A DNA stretch of 23,900 nucleotides from JBOGOC01 sp050747525 (GCA_050747525.1 JBOGOC010000040.1:1-23900); one strand, 5' to 3'. Counted from the stretch's first letter, positions 15,197-23,775 are shown. Numbers and translations are program-made. The notes: generated from the sequence alone by a model not told the origin.

Positions 15197-16171
15197 GTGC
15201 ACTCCGCTCCTACGCCGGACGGATGGCTTCTCGCCCTCTACCGGTACCGCCCGCCGGGCCTGGACGGCGCCGGCGTCCCCGTGATCCTCTGCCACGGCCT
15301 GCTCAGCAACCGCTTCAACGTGGACCTGTACGAGGAGGCCAGCCTGGCGCGGTACCTGCGCGGGCGCGGACTGGACGTCTGGGTGATGGAGCTGCGCGGC
15401 CACGGAGGGAGCCGCAGGGAGACGGGATCCGCCCGGTTCGACTGGACCCTGGACGACTACGTCCAGCGGGATCTGCCGTCGGTCGTCTCCTACGTGCAGC
15501 GCGCGACCGGGGCCGCGCGCGTGCACTGGTTCGGGCACAGTCTGGGCGGGATGCTCCTGTACGGGGCCTGCGCCATTCCGGGATTCGCGTCCCGGATCCA
15601 GTCGGCCGTGGTGTGCGACGCGCCGGCCGTCTTCGGGCCGCTGCAGCGCGGCACCAGGATCGGCCGCGCCTACAGCCGTCTCGTGCCGGTGGTTCCGCCG
15701 GCCATGGTGCTCCCTTTTCTCGGGCCGGCCATGTGGGTGGCCCCGTCGCTGCTGCTCAGGCGTCACGGGGTCGGGAATCGGCGTCTGGCCCTGAGGCTGC
15801 TGGCCAACGCGATAATCCCCTGGGGATGCTCACGCGTGCTGGCTGACCTCTGCCGGATCCTCGAGGCCGGCCGGTTCACCTCCGCGGACGGACGCCTCGA
15901 CTACGAGGCCGGCCTGTCCAACGTGACCTTCCCCCTGCTGGTCCTTTCGGCGGCGCGCAAGCTGATGGACGAGCGCGCCATCAAAGGAGGCTACGAAGGG
16001 GCCGGGTCGGCCGAGAAGTCCTACGTGCGCCTGAGCCGGCAGGAAGGATGCGCGGAGGACTACACGCATGCCAACATTCTGGTCTCCGCCATGTCCAGCC
16101 GGGACGTCTATCCGCGGGTGGCCGACTGGCTCCTGGCCCACGCGACCGATGGTCAGAACGTGAGCGTGTAG
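15197..16171 (+). CDS. Alpha/beta hydrolase, probably with an N-terminal membrane anchor encoded upstream of this start
   Basis: 324 residues from GTG 15197, the first canonical start. The oxyanion region ILCHGLLSNRFNVDL, the nucleophile elbow FGHSLGGM (Ser115) and DYTHANIL (His291) are those of lipase/esterase-type alpha/beta hydrolases, as is LRGHGGSRR. At the place of the usual acidic residue, SAARKLMDE has Lys255; D258 may substitute. The frame is open from 15080, directly after the barrel gene's stop, and encodes a clean transmembrane helix (IVAILIAASALLLSLAAW). The true product therefore likely begins there, although no ATG, GTG or TTG is available in that frame. Its 3' end overlaps the convergent PEGA-like gene by 19 nt. 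Substrate unknown; a lipid or ester is likely. Confidence 0.8.
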   Translation: MHSAPTPDGWLLALYRYRPPGLDGAGVPVILCHGLLSNRFNVDLYEEASLARYLRGRGLDVWVMELRGHGGSRRETGSARFDWTLDDYVQRDLPSVVSYVQRATGAARVHWFGHSLGGMLLYGACAIPGFASRIQSAVVCDAPAVFGPLQRGTRIGRAYSRLVPVVPPAMVLPFLGPAMWVAPSLLLRRHGVGNRRLALRLLANAIIPWGCSRVLADLCRILEAGRFTSADGRLDYEAGLSNVTFPLLVLSAARKLMDERAIKGGYEGAGSAEKSYVRLSRQEGCAEDYTHANILVSAMSSRDVYPRVADWLLAHATDGQNVSV

Positions 16172-17916
16172 CGCGCGTCGTAGGAGAGGTGCAGCCGTCC
16201 GCTCGGAGCCGGAGCCTCGGGGCTCGCTCCCGCGGTGAGCACGCGCACGTCGTAGGTGCCGGGATCCACCGCCGCTTCGCGCTGCGCTCCTGGTGCCAGC
16301 CAGACGAACAGACCATCGTCCAGCAGAATCCCCAAGCCGTGTGACGAGGAGTTGTGAAGCGTCACGCGAGGGGCGCCCAGGCCGGGAACGACCACGCGGG
16401 CCGCTTCGGGCAGCGGCGGGGGAGCCGGAAGGGGCTTGACCCGTTTCTTCTTCTTCGGCGGAGGCTCGGGAGGGGCGAAGGGGTCGGTGGGTATCAGCGT
16501 CGATTCGCTGAGCCGCATCAACCCTCGATCCTCCACGGCGAGCGACACGAGACGAAGGCCTCCATCCACCTGCTGGTGCATGATCGCTTTCCCCGCGCGC
16601 CTCAGCATGGCCACCGCCTCCTCGAGATGCGGACGGTCCACCTTCAAGGCCGCGGAGAGATCCGCCAGCTGCCCGGGGTCGCGCAGAGACTCCAGCCCCG
16701 GAGCGTCCACCCACGCGTCGTAGGGTGTCCCGGCGGGAAGCCCCGCCAGGGCCTGATCGAGCGGATCTCCTTCCGCAGGGACGAAGAGAGAGACCAGCAT
16801 CCTGGGCTTGCCGGCGTTCTTGCGCAGGCGGTACATCTTGAGAGACTGGGTGATGCGCGTCTGCCTGATTCGCAGGACCTGGAGCACCTCGCCGTCGAAC
16901 AGCCAGGGGGGCAGCCCATCGAACGCGTCGCCGATCAACGTCCTTCCGACGTCACGGGGGAGCGGACGCAGCAGGGCGCGCCCTCCCAGGCTCCCCGGCA
17001 GACAGCAGGCGGCGGGGTCGAAGCTGAGCTCCGCGTCGTCGAGGACCGAGCGGGAGGACGCCGTGTCGTGCGCCGTGCGCCACGCGGGGATCAGGCCCTC
17101 CTCGAAAGCGCCCGCTTCCTTCTCCACCACCACCACGTAGTCGCCGGGCTCCAGTGACAGGGACAGGGGCGTGCGCCCCGCGTACTGCGCGTGCTCGAGA
17201 AGGTCCTCGGGGCGGGACCGGCCTGAGGCGAGGTACACGCGGGCCGCCGTGGGGACCGAGGCGATCCACAATCGGTTGGCCTCATCCCCGGTTGGCGTGT
17301 CGGCGGAGGGCGGGGCCGGGATGGCCACCAGCTCCGAGGCAGTGGGCGCTTCGGCCGGCGCCGGGGCCTCCTCGACCTTGACCTGGCCGCGCGCCAGGGC
17401 GCGCAGCACGTCGGGCTGCACTCCCATCGCGCTCAGCTGGGCGATCTCGTGGATCTCCACGGGCTTCTTGAGGCCTTCGGCGGCGATGCGCTGCTGCACG
17501 ACGGCGGGATCGGTCCCCTTGCCCAGCTCGCGCAGCACATCGCGCACGGTCAGACTTCCGGCTGCCGGCTTCGCCCCCGGGGCCGGGGAGCCGGTCGACG
17601 GCTCCGCGGGCGCGGCGTCCGAACGGGACATGGCGCGGATCAGCTCGACCGAGGCGCCGATCTTGCGCAGGAGGATCACGTCGTCCACCGTCAGCTGGAG
17701 CCGGGCTCCGGACGGCTCGATCAGAGGAAGGATCTGGTCCGAGGTCTTCCCCGCGCGCAGCATCTCGACGACGCGCTCGAGGGTGAGCGGCCCGGCCTCG
17801 CCGGCCGGCGGCTGCTGGGCGCCCGCCCGCACCCCCCCGGCGAAGAGCCAGGCCGCGAGCAGGAGGGAGGCGCCGATCGCCGCGCGAGTGGCTCTGCCAC
17901 CGGTGGATCCGGTCAT
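16153..17916 (-). CDS. Secreted PEGA-like protein with two N-terminal helical repeats
   Basis: 587 residues. The signal peptide (RAAIGASLLLAAWLFAGGVRAGAQ) ends near residue 33. Residues 44-96 and 122-174 are two copies of a ~53-residue helical unit (LTLERVVEMLRAGKTSDQIL and LTVRDVLRELGKGTDPAVV, ending ELIRAM / DVLRAL) of the 'aG.sd.vI..M' type seen in secreted proteins of several phyla. Residues 214-268 form a PEGA-like beta module (ASVPTAARVYL...GRTPLSLSLEPGDYVVVVEKE). The middle part is unknown. After a PPPKKKKRVKPLPAPP linker, a C-terminal module (VTLHNSSSHGLGILL...DPGTYDVRVL) again resembles PEGA. Adhesive or cell-wall binding is inferred. It starts 1 nt after the ATPase stop, so the two are coupled. 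Confidence 0.7.
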   Translation of the reverse strand: MTGSTGGRATRAAIGASLLLAAWLFAGGVRAGAQQPPAGEAGPLTLERVVEMLRAGKTSDQILPLIEPSGARLQLTVDDVILLRKIGASVELIRAMSRSDAAPAEPSTGSPAPGAKPAAGSLTVRDVLRELGKGTDPAVVQQRIAAEGLKKPVEIHEIAQLSAMGVQPDVLRALARGQVKVEEAPAPAEAPTASELVAIPAPPSADTPTGDEANRLWIASVPTAARVYLASGRSRPEDLLEHAQYAGRTPLSLSLEPGDYVVVVEKEAGAFEEGLIPAWRTAHDTASSRSVLDDAELSFDPAACCLPGSLGGRALLRPLPRDVGRTLIGDAFDGLPPWLFDGEVLQVLRIRQTRITQSLKMYRLRKNAGKPRMLVSLFVPAEGDPLDQALAGLPAGTPYDAWVDAPGLESLRDPGQLADLSAALKVDRPHLEEAVAMLRRAGKAIMHQQVDGGLRLVSLAVEDRGLMRLSESTLIPTDPFAPPEPPPKKKKRVKPLPAPPPLPEAARVVVPGLGAPRVTLHNSSSHGLGILLDDGLFVWLAPGAQREAAVDPGTYDVRVLTAGASPEAPAPSGRLHLSYDARYTLTF

Positions 17917-17917
17917 G

Positions 17918-19138
17918 TCAGTCGATCTCCATGGGGAAGTCGCCCCGGGACAGGGGGGCCGGCTCGGGAAGCGACTCCGGCGGCAACAAGATAGAGGATG
18001 TGCGGGCCACTGGCGAGGCCCCCAGGAAGCGTGCCGCCTCCTCCAGGGGGGCGGGGGTGTCCGGCCCGTTGAGCCTCACCCAGAGCCCCAGCAGAGGATC
18101 GGCCATCCGATACCAGCGGCCGTCCCGGCGGATCAGGCCCACCTCCATCATCCAGGAGAGATAGTCCATCGCGGTGGGGAGCGCCGTGCGCACGTGCCGG
18201 GCCACATCGGTCAATGTGACGTGTTCGTTGCAGGCGATCAGGTGGAGCACCGTGCGCACGGCCGCGTGCCCGCGGCTGCGCTCCACCAGAAGGTGGTAGT
18301 CGAAGCGGCACTCCAGGTGCAGCGCTCCGGCGGGAGGGGTCATCTCCGCCGCCAGCGTCTCGACCAGGCTGGCGGGGCCTTCCAGGAAGCGCCGCAGCAG
18401 GACTTCCACATGAAGAGGATGCCCCCCCGTGGCGCGCATCCAGAGATCAAGCTCTCCGGTGAGTGGATGCCCGGCGCGGCTCAGGAAGAAGGCGGCCACC
18501 TCGTCGCGCGACCAGGGAGGAAGAGGGATCGACTCGAACGGGCGCCCCCCGCCTGCGGCGGCCGCCTCGCACCTTCGCAGCAGCGATCCGGCGCGGGACG
18601 CGGGCGAGACGGATGCGATCAACCCCACACGCCGCCCCGCGGCGAACGAGCGGGCCAGCAGATCTTCGAGGCCGCGCAGCCCGGCGTGGCGCGAGAGCGG
18701 AAGCAGCTCGCCCAGCTCATCCAGCACCAGGGCGATCGGCTTTGTGATGTGCTGCGCGACGGCGTGGGGGAGCGCCAGGGCGACTTCCAGCAGCCGGCAG
18801 GCGTCGACGCGCTCGCCGGCCAGCAGGGCCTCGAGCGCCGCCTGCAGCCGGCCCGGCTCGCCATCGTGAGGCAGCGGAGGGCGTCCCGCCAGCGCCACGG
18901 CGCGCGCGAGCCCGTCGCGCATCGCGCAGGCGAACTCCTGAGGCGACGCCCCCACCCGCTCGACATCGAGCGGCACCGGCAGCACGCCCCGTGCGGCGAG
19001 ACGGCCGGCCAGGCGGCCGAGCAGCCGGGAGCGTCCGGAGCCGCGCGGGCCGGTGACGAACACGAGCGGGAGGCTCCCCGAGGGGACGGCGCCGTCCAGC
19101 CGGTCGAGGATCCGCTGCTCGATCGCGGCGTGGCTCAC
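17918..19138 (-). CDS. P-loop ATPase with C-terminal winged-helix-like region (AAA/STAND-type)
   Basis: 406 residues from GTG 19138, which overlaps the hutU stop by 4 nt (GTGA). The open frame extends to 19633, but that part lies inside hutU in another frame. Walker A GPRGSGRS is at residues 30-37 and Walker B LVLDELGE at 137-144 (D140, E141). SRDEVAAFFLSRAGHPL and ATGGHPLHVEVLLR are the helical lid motifs of the archaeal-type ATPase_2/STAND group. HVTLTDVARHVRT...YLSWMMEVGLIRRDGRWYRMADPLLGLWVRL is a winged-helix followed by the WYRxxDPxLxxW motif of DUF234-like tails. It is likely an NTP-driven switch or DNA/protein-binding regulator. Partner could be the downstream PEGA-like protein or hut regulation; neither is established. 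Confidence 0.75.
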   Translation of the reverse strand: MSHAAIEQRILDRLDGAVPSGSLPLVFVTGPRGSGRSRLLGRLAGRLAARGVLPVPLDVERVGASPQEFACAMRDGLARAVALAGRPPLPHDGEPGRLQAALEALLAGERVDACRLLEVALALPHAVAQHITKPIALVLDELGELLPLSRHAGLRGLEDLLARSFAAGRRVGLIASVSPASRAGSLLRRCEAAAAGGGRPFESIPLPPWSRDEVAAFFLSRAGHPLTGELDLWMRATGGHPLHVEVLLRRFLEGPASLVETLAAEMTPPAGALHLECRFDYHLLVERSRGHAAVRTVLHLIACNEHVTLTDVARHVRTALPTAMDYLSWMMEVGLIRRDGRWYRMADPLLGLWVRLNGPDTPAPLEEAARFLGASPVARTSSILLPPESLPEPAPLSRGDFPMEID

Positions 19139-20790
19139 AGCATCGGCACGTTCACGCCGCGCTCGCGCGCCGCGCGGATCGCTTCCGGATAGCCGGCATC
19201 GGCATGTCGCATCACCCCCGTGCCGGGGTCGGTGGTCAGCACGCGCTCGAGCCGCCGGGCCGCCTCGGCGGTTCCATCGGCCACCACCACCATCCCCGCG
19301 TGGATGGAAAGCCCTATCCCCACGCCGCCCCCGTGATGCACCGAGACCCAGGTGGCCCCGGCGGCGGTGTTCAGAAGCGCGTTGAGGATCGGCCAGTCGG
19401 CCACGGCGTCGGTGCCGTCCTTCATCCCTTCCGTCTCGCGGTTGGGCGAGGCGACCGATCCGGCATCCAGGTGATCGCGGCCTATCACGATGGGTGCCTT
19501 GATCTCGCCGCGCGCCACCAGATCGTTCAGCAGAAGGCCGAAGCGGTGGCGATCGCCGTAGCCCAGCCAGCAGATGCGTGACGGGAGGCCCTGGAACGCC
19601 ACGCGCTCGCGCGCCATGCGGATCCAGCGGCACAGCGGCTCGTCGTTCGGGAACAGCTCCAGCACCGCCTCGTCGGTGCGATGGATGTCGGCCGGGTCAC
19701 CGGAGAGGGCGGCCCAGCGGAAAGGGCCCTTCCCTTCGCAGAAGAGGGGACGGATGTACTCGGGGACGAAGCCGGGGATCTCGAACGCCTCGGCCACGCC
19801 CGCCTCGCGTGCCTGCCCGCGGATGTTGTTGCCGTAGTCGAACACCACCGCCCCATGCCGGCGTAGATCCAGCATGGCCCGCACCTGCGCCGCCATGGAG
19901 CCCATGGCCAGCGTCACGTAGCGCTGCGGATCCTCGCGGCGCAGGCGCAGCGCCTCGTCGTAGGGGATCCCCGCGGGCACGTATCCGTTGAGGTTGTCGT
20001 GCGCGCTGGTCTGGTCGGTGACCAGGTCCGGGATCACCCCCCGGCGCGCCAGCTCGGGAAAGACGTCCGCGGCATTGCCCAGCAACGCGATGGAGAGCGG
20101 CCGCCCCGCGGACCTCGCCTCCTGGGCCGCGGCGAGGGCGGCGTCGAGGCTGGTCTCCATCCGATCGCAGTAGCGGGTGGCCAGTCGCCGCTCGATGCGG
20201 GATCGATCCACCTCCACGGCCAGGACCACCGCTTCGTTCATGGTTCCGGCCAGGGGCTGGGCGCCTCCCATCCCGCCGAGCCCGGCGGTGAGAAGGAGGC
20301 GTCCCTTCAGCGAGCCGCCGAAGTGGCGCCGCGCGGCCGCGGCGAAGGTCTCGTAGGTCCCCTGGAGGATCCCCTGGGTGCCGATGTAGATCCACGAGCC
20401 GGCCGTCATCTGGCCGTACATCATGAGGCCCCGCGCCTCCAGCTCGCGGAAGTGATCCCAGGTGGCCCACCGCGGCACCAGCATCGCGTTGGAGATGAGC
20501 ACCCGTGGAGCGTCGGGGTGCGTGCGGAAGATCCCCACAGGCTTGCCCGACTGCACCAGCAGGGTCTCGTCGGAGCCCAGCTGGCGCAGGCACCGCACCA
20601 GCGCATCGAAGCAGTCCCAGTCGCGCGCCGCCTTGCCGGAGCCTCCATACACCACGAGGTCGTCGGGCCGCTCCGCTACGTCGGGATCCAGGTTGTTCAT
20701 GAGCATGCGAAGCGCGGCCTCCTGGGGCCACCCCTTGCAGGAGATGGTGGTGCCGCGGGGCGCCCGGACGGTCTTTCTGAGAGTGCTCAT
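19135..20790 (-). CDS. hutU: Urocanate hydratase
   Basis: 551 residues from ATG 20790. Converts urocanate to imidazolonepropionate, step two of histidine degradation, in the cytoplasm with tightly bound NAD+. YGGSGKAARDWDCFD (48-62), GQMTAGSWIYIGTQGILQGT, the NAD-binding GLGGMGGAQP (170-179), TDQTSAHDNLNGYVP and LFCEGKGPFRW (with the conserved active-site-type Cys) are all intact. Length is that of the family. GGAG 8 nt before ATG 20790 supports this start; the frame is open much further upstream (to 21525), but there it is a shadow of hutH. It follows hutH after 20 nt and overlaps the ATPase gene by 4 nt, so the three are one transcript. Confidence 0.97.
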   Translation of the reverse strand: MSTLRKTVRAPRGTTISCKGWPQEAALRMLMNNLDPDVAERPDDLVVYGGSGKAARDWDCFDALVRCLRQLGSDETLLVQSGKPVGIFRTHPDAPRVLISNAMLVPRWATWDHFRELEARGLMMYGQMTAGSWIYIGTQGILQGTYETFAAAARRHFGGSLKGRLLLTAGLGGMGGAQPLAGTMNEAVVLAVEVDRSRIERRLATRYCDRMETSLDAALAAAQEARSAGRPLSIALLGNAADVFPELARRGVIPDLVTDQTSAHDNLNGYVPAGIPYDEALRLRREDPQRYVTLAMGSMAAQVRAMLDLRRHGAVVFDYGNNIRGQAREAGVAEAFEIPGFVPEYIRPLFCEGKGPFRWAALSGDPADIHRTDEAVLELFPNDEPLCRWIRMARERVAFQGLPSRICWLGYGDRHRFGLLLNDLVARGEIKAPIVIGRDHLDAGSVASPNRETEGMKDGTDAVADWPILNALLNTAAGATWVSVHHGGGVGIGLSIHAGMVVVADGTAEAARRLERVLTTDPGTGVMRHADAGYPEAIRAARERGVNVPML

Positions 20791-20810
20791 AGCGTCTTCT
20801 CCCTGGCGTG

Positions 20811-22340
20811 TCAGCGCAGCGGCCCGGCGGCCCGCTCGGCCGCCTGCCGGATCAGGCCGCCGTTCAGCATGGCGGCCACCGCCTCGATGTCGGGTGACAG
20901 AACACGATCGCCGTTCAGGGCGGCCACCTTCTCCCTCACGGCCGCGTGGACCGCCTCCAGCGCTGCGGTGCTGCGCAGCGGACGGCGATGCTCGAGGGCC
21001 TGCGCCCCGCACAGAAGCTCGATGGCCAGCACCGGCGCCAGCATCTCGACCGAGCGCTGCGCCTTGAGCGCGGAGGTCACGCCCATGGAGACGTGGTCCT
21101 CCTTGCCCGCGCCGGTGGGGATGGAGTCCACGCTGGCCGGGTGAGCCAGCCCCTTCATCTCCGAGGCGAGCGCCGCCGCAGTCACCTGCGCCATCATGAA
21201 CCCCGATTCCAGCCCGGGACGCCGCGCCAGGAAGGCGGGGAGGCCGCTCATCGCCGGGTTGACCAGCCGGTCGGTGCGGCGCTCGGAGATCGACGCCACG
21301 TCGGCCAGGGCGATCGCCACCAGGTCCATGACCAGGGCGACCGGCTGACCGTGGAAGTTGCCTCCCGGCACCGCCTCGCCGCTCTCCGGAAAGAGGATCG
21401 GATTGTCGGTCACCGCGTTGACCTCGATCTCCAGGACCCGGCGCGAGTGGGACAGCGCGTCGCGCGCGGACCCGTGGACCTGGGGGATGCATCGCAGGGA
21501 GTACGAATCCTGCACCTTGCCGCACCCCGCGTGGGACGCCAGCAGCCCGCTCCCTTCCAGCAGCGCGCGCACGTTGGCGGCGGAGTCGGCATGCCCGGGA
21601 TGGGGGCGCAGCGCCGCGAGCCGCTCGTCGAACGGACGCGCGCTCCCCAGCAGGGTGTCGATGGTGAGGGCCCCCGCGATGTCGGCCTGCGTCATGAGCC
21701 GCTCGGCCATCAGGAGAGTAAGCGCTCCGGAAGCGGTCATGGCCTGCGTGCCGTTGAGCAGGGCGAGCCCCTCGCGGCTCGCCAGGCGCAGTGGCTTCAG
21801 TCCGGCTGCCTCCAGCGCTCCGGAGGCGCCGATGCGGCGTCCGTCGGCCAGCATCTCGCCTTCTCCCATGGCCGCCAGGGCCAGGTGCGCGAGAGGCGCC
21901 AGATCTCCGCTCGCCCCCACCGAGCCGCGCGACGGGATGTAGGGAGCGAGCCCTGCGTTGAGCAGTCCGAGCAGGGCGTCCACCACCTCGGGACGCACCG
22001 CCGAATGTCCGCGGGCCAGCACGTTGGCGCGCAGCAGGGTGATGGCGCGGGCCACCGGGGCCGCGAACGGCTCACCGACCCCGGCCGCGTGGCTGCGCAC
22101 CAGGTTCTCCTGGAGCCGGGTCAGGTCCCCGGCATCCACGCGCACCTCGCTCAGCAGGCCGAAGCCGGTGTTCACACCGTATATGGGCTCGCCGCGGGCC
22201 AGCATGCTCTCCAGCACGGCCCGGCATCCGGCCATGCGAGCCCGCGCGCGCGGGTCGAGCGCGACGCGCGCCTCGCCCCGGGCGACCTGGTCGAGGTGCG
22301 CGAGCGTGAGATGCTCGCCGTCGAGAGAGATGGTGTCCAT
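20811..22340 (-). CDS. hutH: Histidine ammonia-lyase
   Basis: 509 residues from ATG 22340. Deaminates L-histidine to trans-urocanate and ammonia; the MIO cofactor forms by cyclisation of Ala143-Ser144-Gly145 in GSVGASGDLAPLAH. Also present are YGVNTGFG (54-61, catalytic-type Tyr54), NGTQAM, QDSYSLRCIPQVHG, NPILF and GNFHG. ATG 22340 is preferred because family members begin MxxIxLDGxxLTLxxL; ATG 22382 would add 14 residues unlike the family. Neither start has a good ribosome-binding site. hutU follows after 20 nt. The gene diverges from purA; the gap is 93 nt, or 51 nt if the upstream ATG is used. No hut repressor site was recognised. Confidence 0.97.
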   Translation of the reverse strand: MDTISLDGEHLTLAHLDQVARGEARVALDPRARARMAGCRAVLESMLARGEPIYGVNTGFGLLSEVRVDAGDLTRLQENLVRSHAAGVGEPFAAPVARAITLLRANVLARGHSAVRPEVVDALLGLLNAGLAPYIPSRGSVGASGDLAPLAHLALAAMGEGEMLADGRRIGASGALEAAGLKPLRLASREGLALLNGTQAMTASGALTLLMAERLMTQADIAGALTIDTLLGSARPFDERLAALRPHPGHADSAANVRALLEGSGLLASHAGCGKVQDSYSLRCIPQVHGSARDALSHSRRVLEIEVNAVTDNPILFPESGEAVPGGNFHGQPVALVMDLVAIALADVASISERRTDRLVNPAMSGLPAFLARRPGLESGFMMAQVTAAALASEMKGLAHPASVDSIPTGAGKEDHVSMGVTSALKAQRSVEMLAPVLAIELLCGAQALEHRRPLRSTAALEAVHAAVREKVAALNGDRVLSPDIEAVAAMLNGGLIRQAAERAAGPLR

Positions 22341-22395
22341 GTCCGAGGGAGGAAATCGCGCCTCCGTGGCGCGCGGGCTCATGCTATCACAGAGG

Positions 22396-22425
22396 TGGAA
22401 CTGTCACGTCCGCATCTGGTATCGT
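22396..22425 (+). promoter_or_regulatory. Possible extended -10 promoter for a leaderless purA transcript
   Basis: TGGTATCGT (22417-22425) matches an extended -10 (TGn plus TATCGT). TGGAAC at 22396-22401 lies 18 nt upstream of the -10. Initiation would fall about 6-9 nt after 22425, essentially at ATG 22434. The -35 match is weak. Confidence 0.3.
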
Positions 22426-22433
22426 CCCGTGCG

Positions 22434-23762
22434 ATGGCCAACATCGTTCTGATCGGCGGACAGTGGGGAGACGAAGGCAAGGGGAAGGTGGTCGATCTGC
22501 TCACCCCTCGCTTCGACATCGTGGCGCGCTACTCGGGGGGGCCCAACGCGGGCCACACCGTGCGGCGCGGGGAGCGCAAGTACGCACTGCGCCACATCCC
22601 CTCGGGGATCCTGCGCGAAGGGGTCTCCTGCGTGATCGGCAATGGCGTGGTGATCGATCCGCGCTCCCTCCGCGAGGAGATCGACGCTCTGTCCCGATCG
22701 GGGGTGGACGTGAAGGGACGGCTCTGGATCAGCCATCGTGCGCACCTCATCCTCCCTCCCTACATCGAGTGGGAGACCCGCCGCGAGGAATCGACCTCCA
22801 CGCCCGGCCCGCGCATCGGCACCACGCGGCGCGGCGTCGGCCCCGCCTACGCGGGCAAGATCACGCGCACGGGCGTGCGCGTGGTGGACCTGTACGATCC
22901 CGACTCGCTGCCGGCCAAACTGGCCGCCGCGACGGCGCTGTTCGCGCATTCCGAAAACGGCGCGCCTCCGTCGCTGGACGGCCCCGGCCGTCCCCAGGAG
23001 GCCGCGTCCCTGGTGGAGTCGTTCCTCGAGCACGCCGGCTCCCTGAAGCCGTACATCTGCGACACCCAGCGCCTGATGGACGAGAAGATCCGCTCCGGGG
23101 CACGCGTGCTGTTCGAAGGAGCGCAGGGAACGATGCTGGACGTGGATCACGGGACCTACCCGTACGTCACGTCCTCGAATTCGAGCGCCGGGGGCGCCTG
23201 CACCGGCCTGGGCGTGTCTCCCACCGCCATCGACGGGGTGCTCGGCATCTTCAAGGCTTACACGACGCGGGTGGGCGAGGGGCCCTTCCCGACGGAGGAG
23301 ACCGGCGAGACCGGCTCGACGCTCAGGGAGCGGGGGCACGAGTACGGCACCGTGACGGGCCGGCCGCGCCGCTGCGGATGGTTCGACGCGGTGGCCGCGC
23401 GCCACGCGGTGCACGTGAACGGGATGGACTCCGCGGCGCTCACGCTGGTGGACGTGCTGGACGCCTTCGAGAGCATCAAGATCTGCACGGCCTACCGCCA
23501 CAAGGGCCAGCGGATCCACGACTTCCCGGCCGAGCCGTGGGTGCTGGCCGCATGCGAGCCCGAGTACGAGACGGTGAAGGGGTGGAAGCGCGACACGTCG
23601 GGGTGCCGTTCATTCGAGGACCTTCCCGCCGAAGCGCTCGACTACATCCGCCGTATCGAGGACCTGATCGAGGTGGACATCGACCTGCTGTCGGTGGCTC
23701 CGGGGCCCGAAGGGAGCGTCCTGCGGGATGTCTCCAAGCTCTCTGCCTGGTTGGATCGGTAG
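22434..23762 (+). CDS. purA: Adenylosuccinate synthetase
   Basis: 442 residues. Joins IMP and aspartate with GTP to adenylosuccinate, the first committed step of AMP synthesis, in the cytoplasm. ANIVLIGGQWGDEGKGK carries the P-loop and catalytic Asp13; SGGPNAGHT carries His41, at the same numbers as in the E. coli enzyme. Further family motifs: RGVGPAYAGK, EGAQGTMLDVDHGTYPYVTSSNSS, AYTTRVGEGPFPTE and RRCGWFD. Length is normal. The start at ATG 22434 matches the family N-terminus; the frame is open upstream but there it is antisense to hutH. No Shine-Dalgarno sequence is visible within 20 nt upstream, so initiation may be leaderless. It is divergent from the hut operon with no functional link expected. 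Confidence 0.98.
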   Translation: MANIVLIGGQWGDEGKGKVVDLLTPRFDIVARYSGGPNAGHTVRRGERKYALRHIPSGILREGVSCVIGNGVVIDPRSLREEIDALSRSGVDVKGRLWISHRAHLILPPYIEWETRREESTSTPGPRIGTTRRGVGPAYAGKITRTGVRVVDLYDPDSLPAKLAAATALFAHSENGAPPSLDGPGRPQEAASLVESFLEHAGSLKPYICDTQRLMDEKIRSGARVLFEGAQGTMLDVDHGTYPYVTSSNSSAGGACTGLGVSPTAIDGVLGIFKAYTTRVGEGPFPTEETGETGSTLRERGHEYGTVTGRPRRCGWFDAVAARHAVHVNGMDSAALTLVDVLDAFESIKICTAYRHKGQRIHDFPAEPWVLAACEPEYETVKGWKRDTSGCRSFEDLPAEALDYIRRIEDLIEVDIDLLSVAPGPEGSVLRDVSKLSAWLDR

Positions 23763-23775
23763 CCCCTCTGGGGGC
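23762..23775 (+). terminator. Short hairpin at the purA stop codon
   Basis: GCCCC-TCTG-GGGGC begins at the last base of the purA stop. The stem is only 5 bp and there is no T tract, so it is weak alone, but it precedes a stronger hairpin at 23814-23835. Confidence 0.25.

Noticed and set aside
20791..21525. N-terminal extension of the hutU frame
   Set aside because: Overlaps hutH in another frame; ATG 20790 has a ribosome-binding site and matches family length.
20946..22433. Long N-terminal extension of the purA frame
   Set aside because: Antisense to hutH and compositionally Arg/Gln/His-rich; purA homologs begin at MANIVLIGGQWGDEGKGK.
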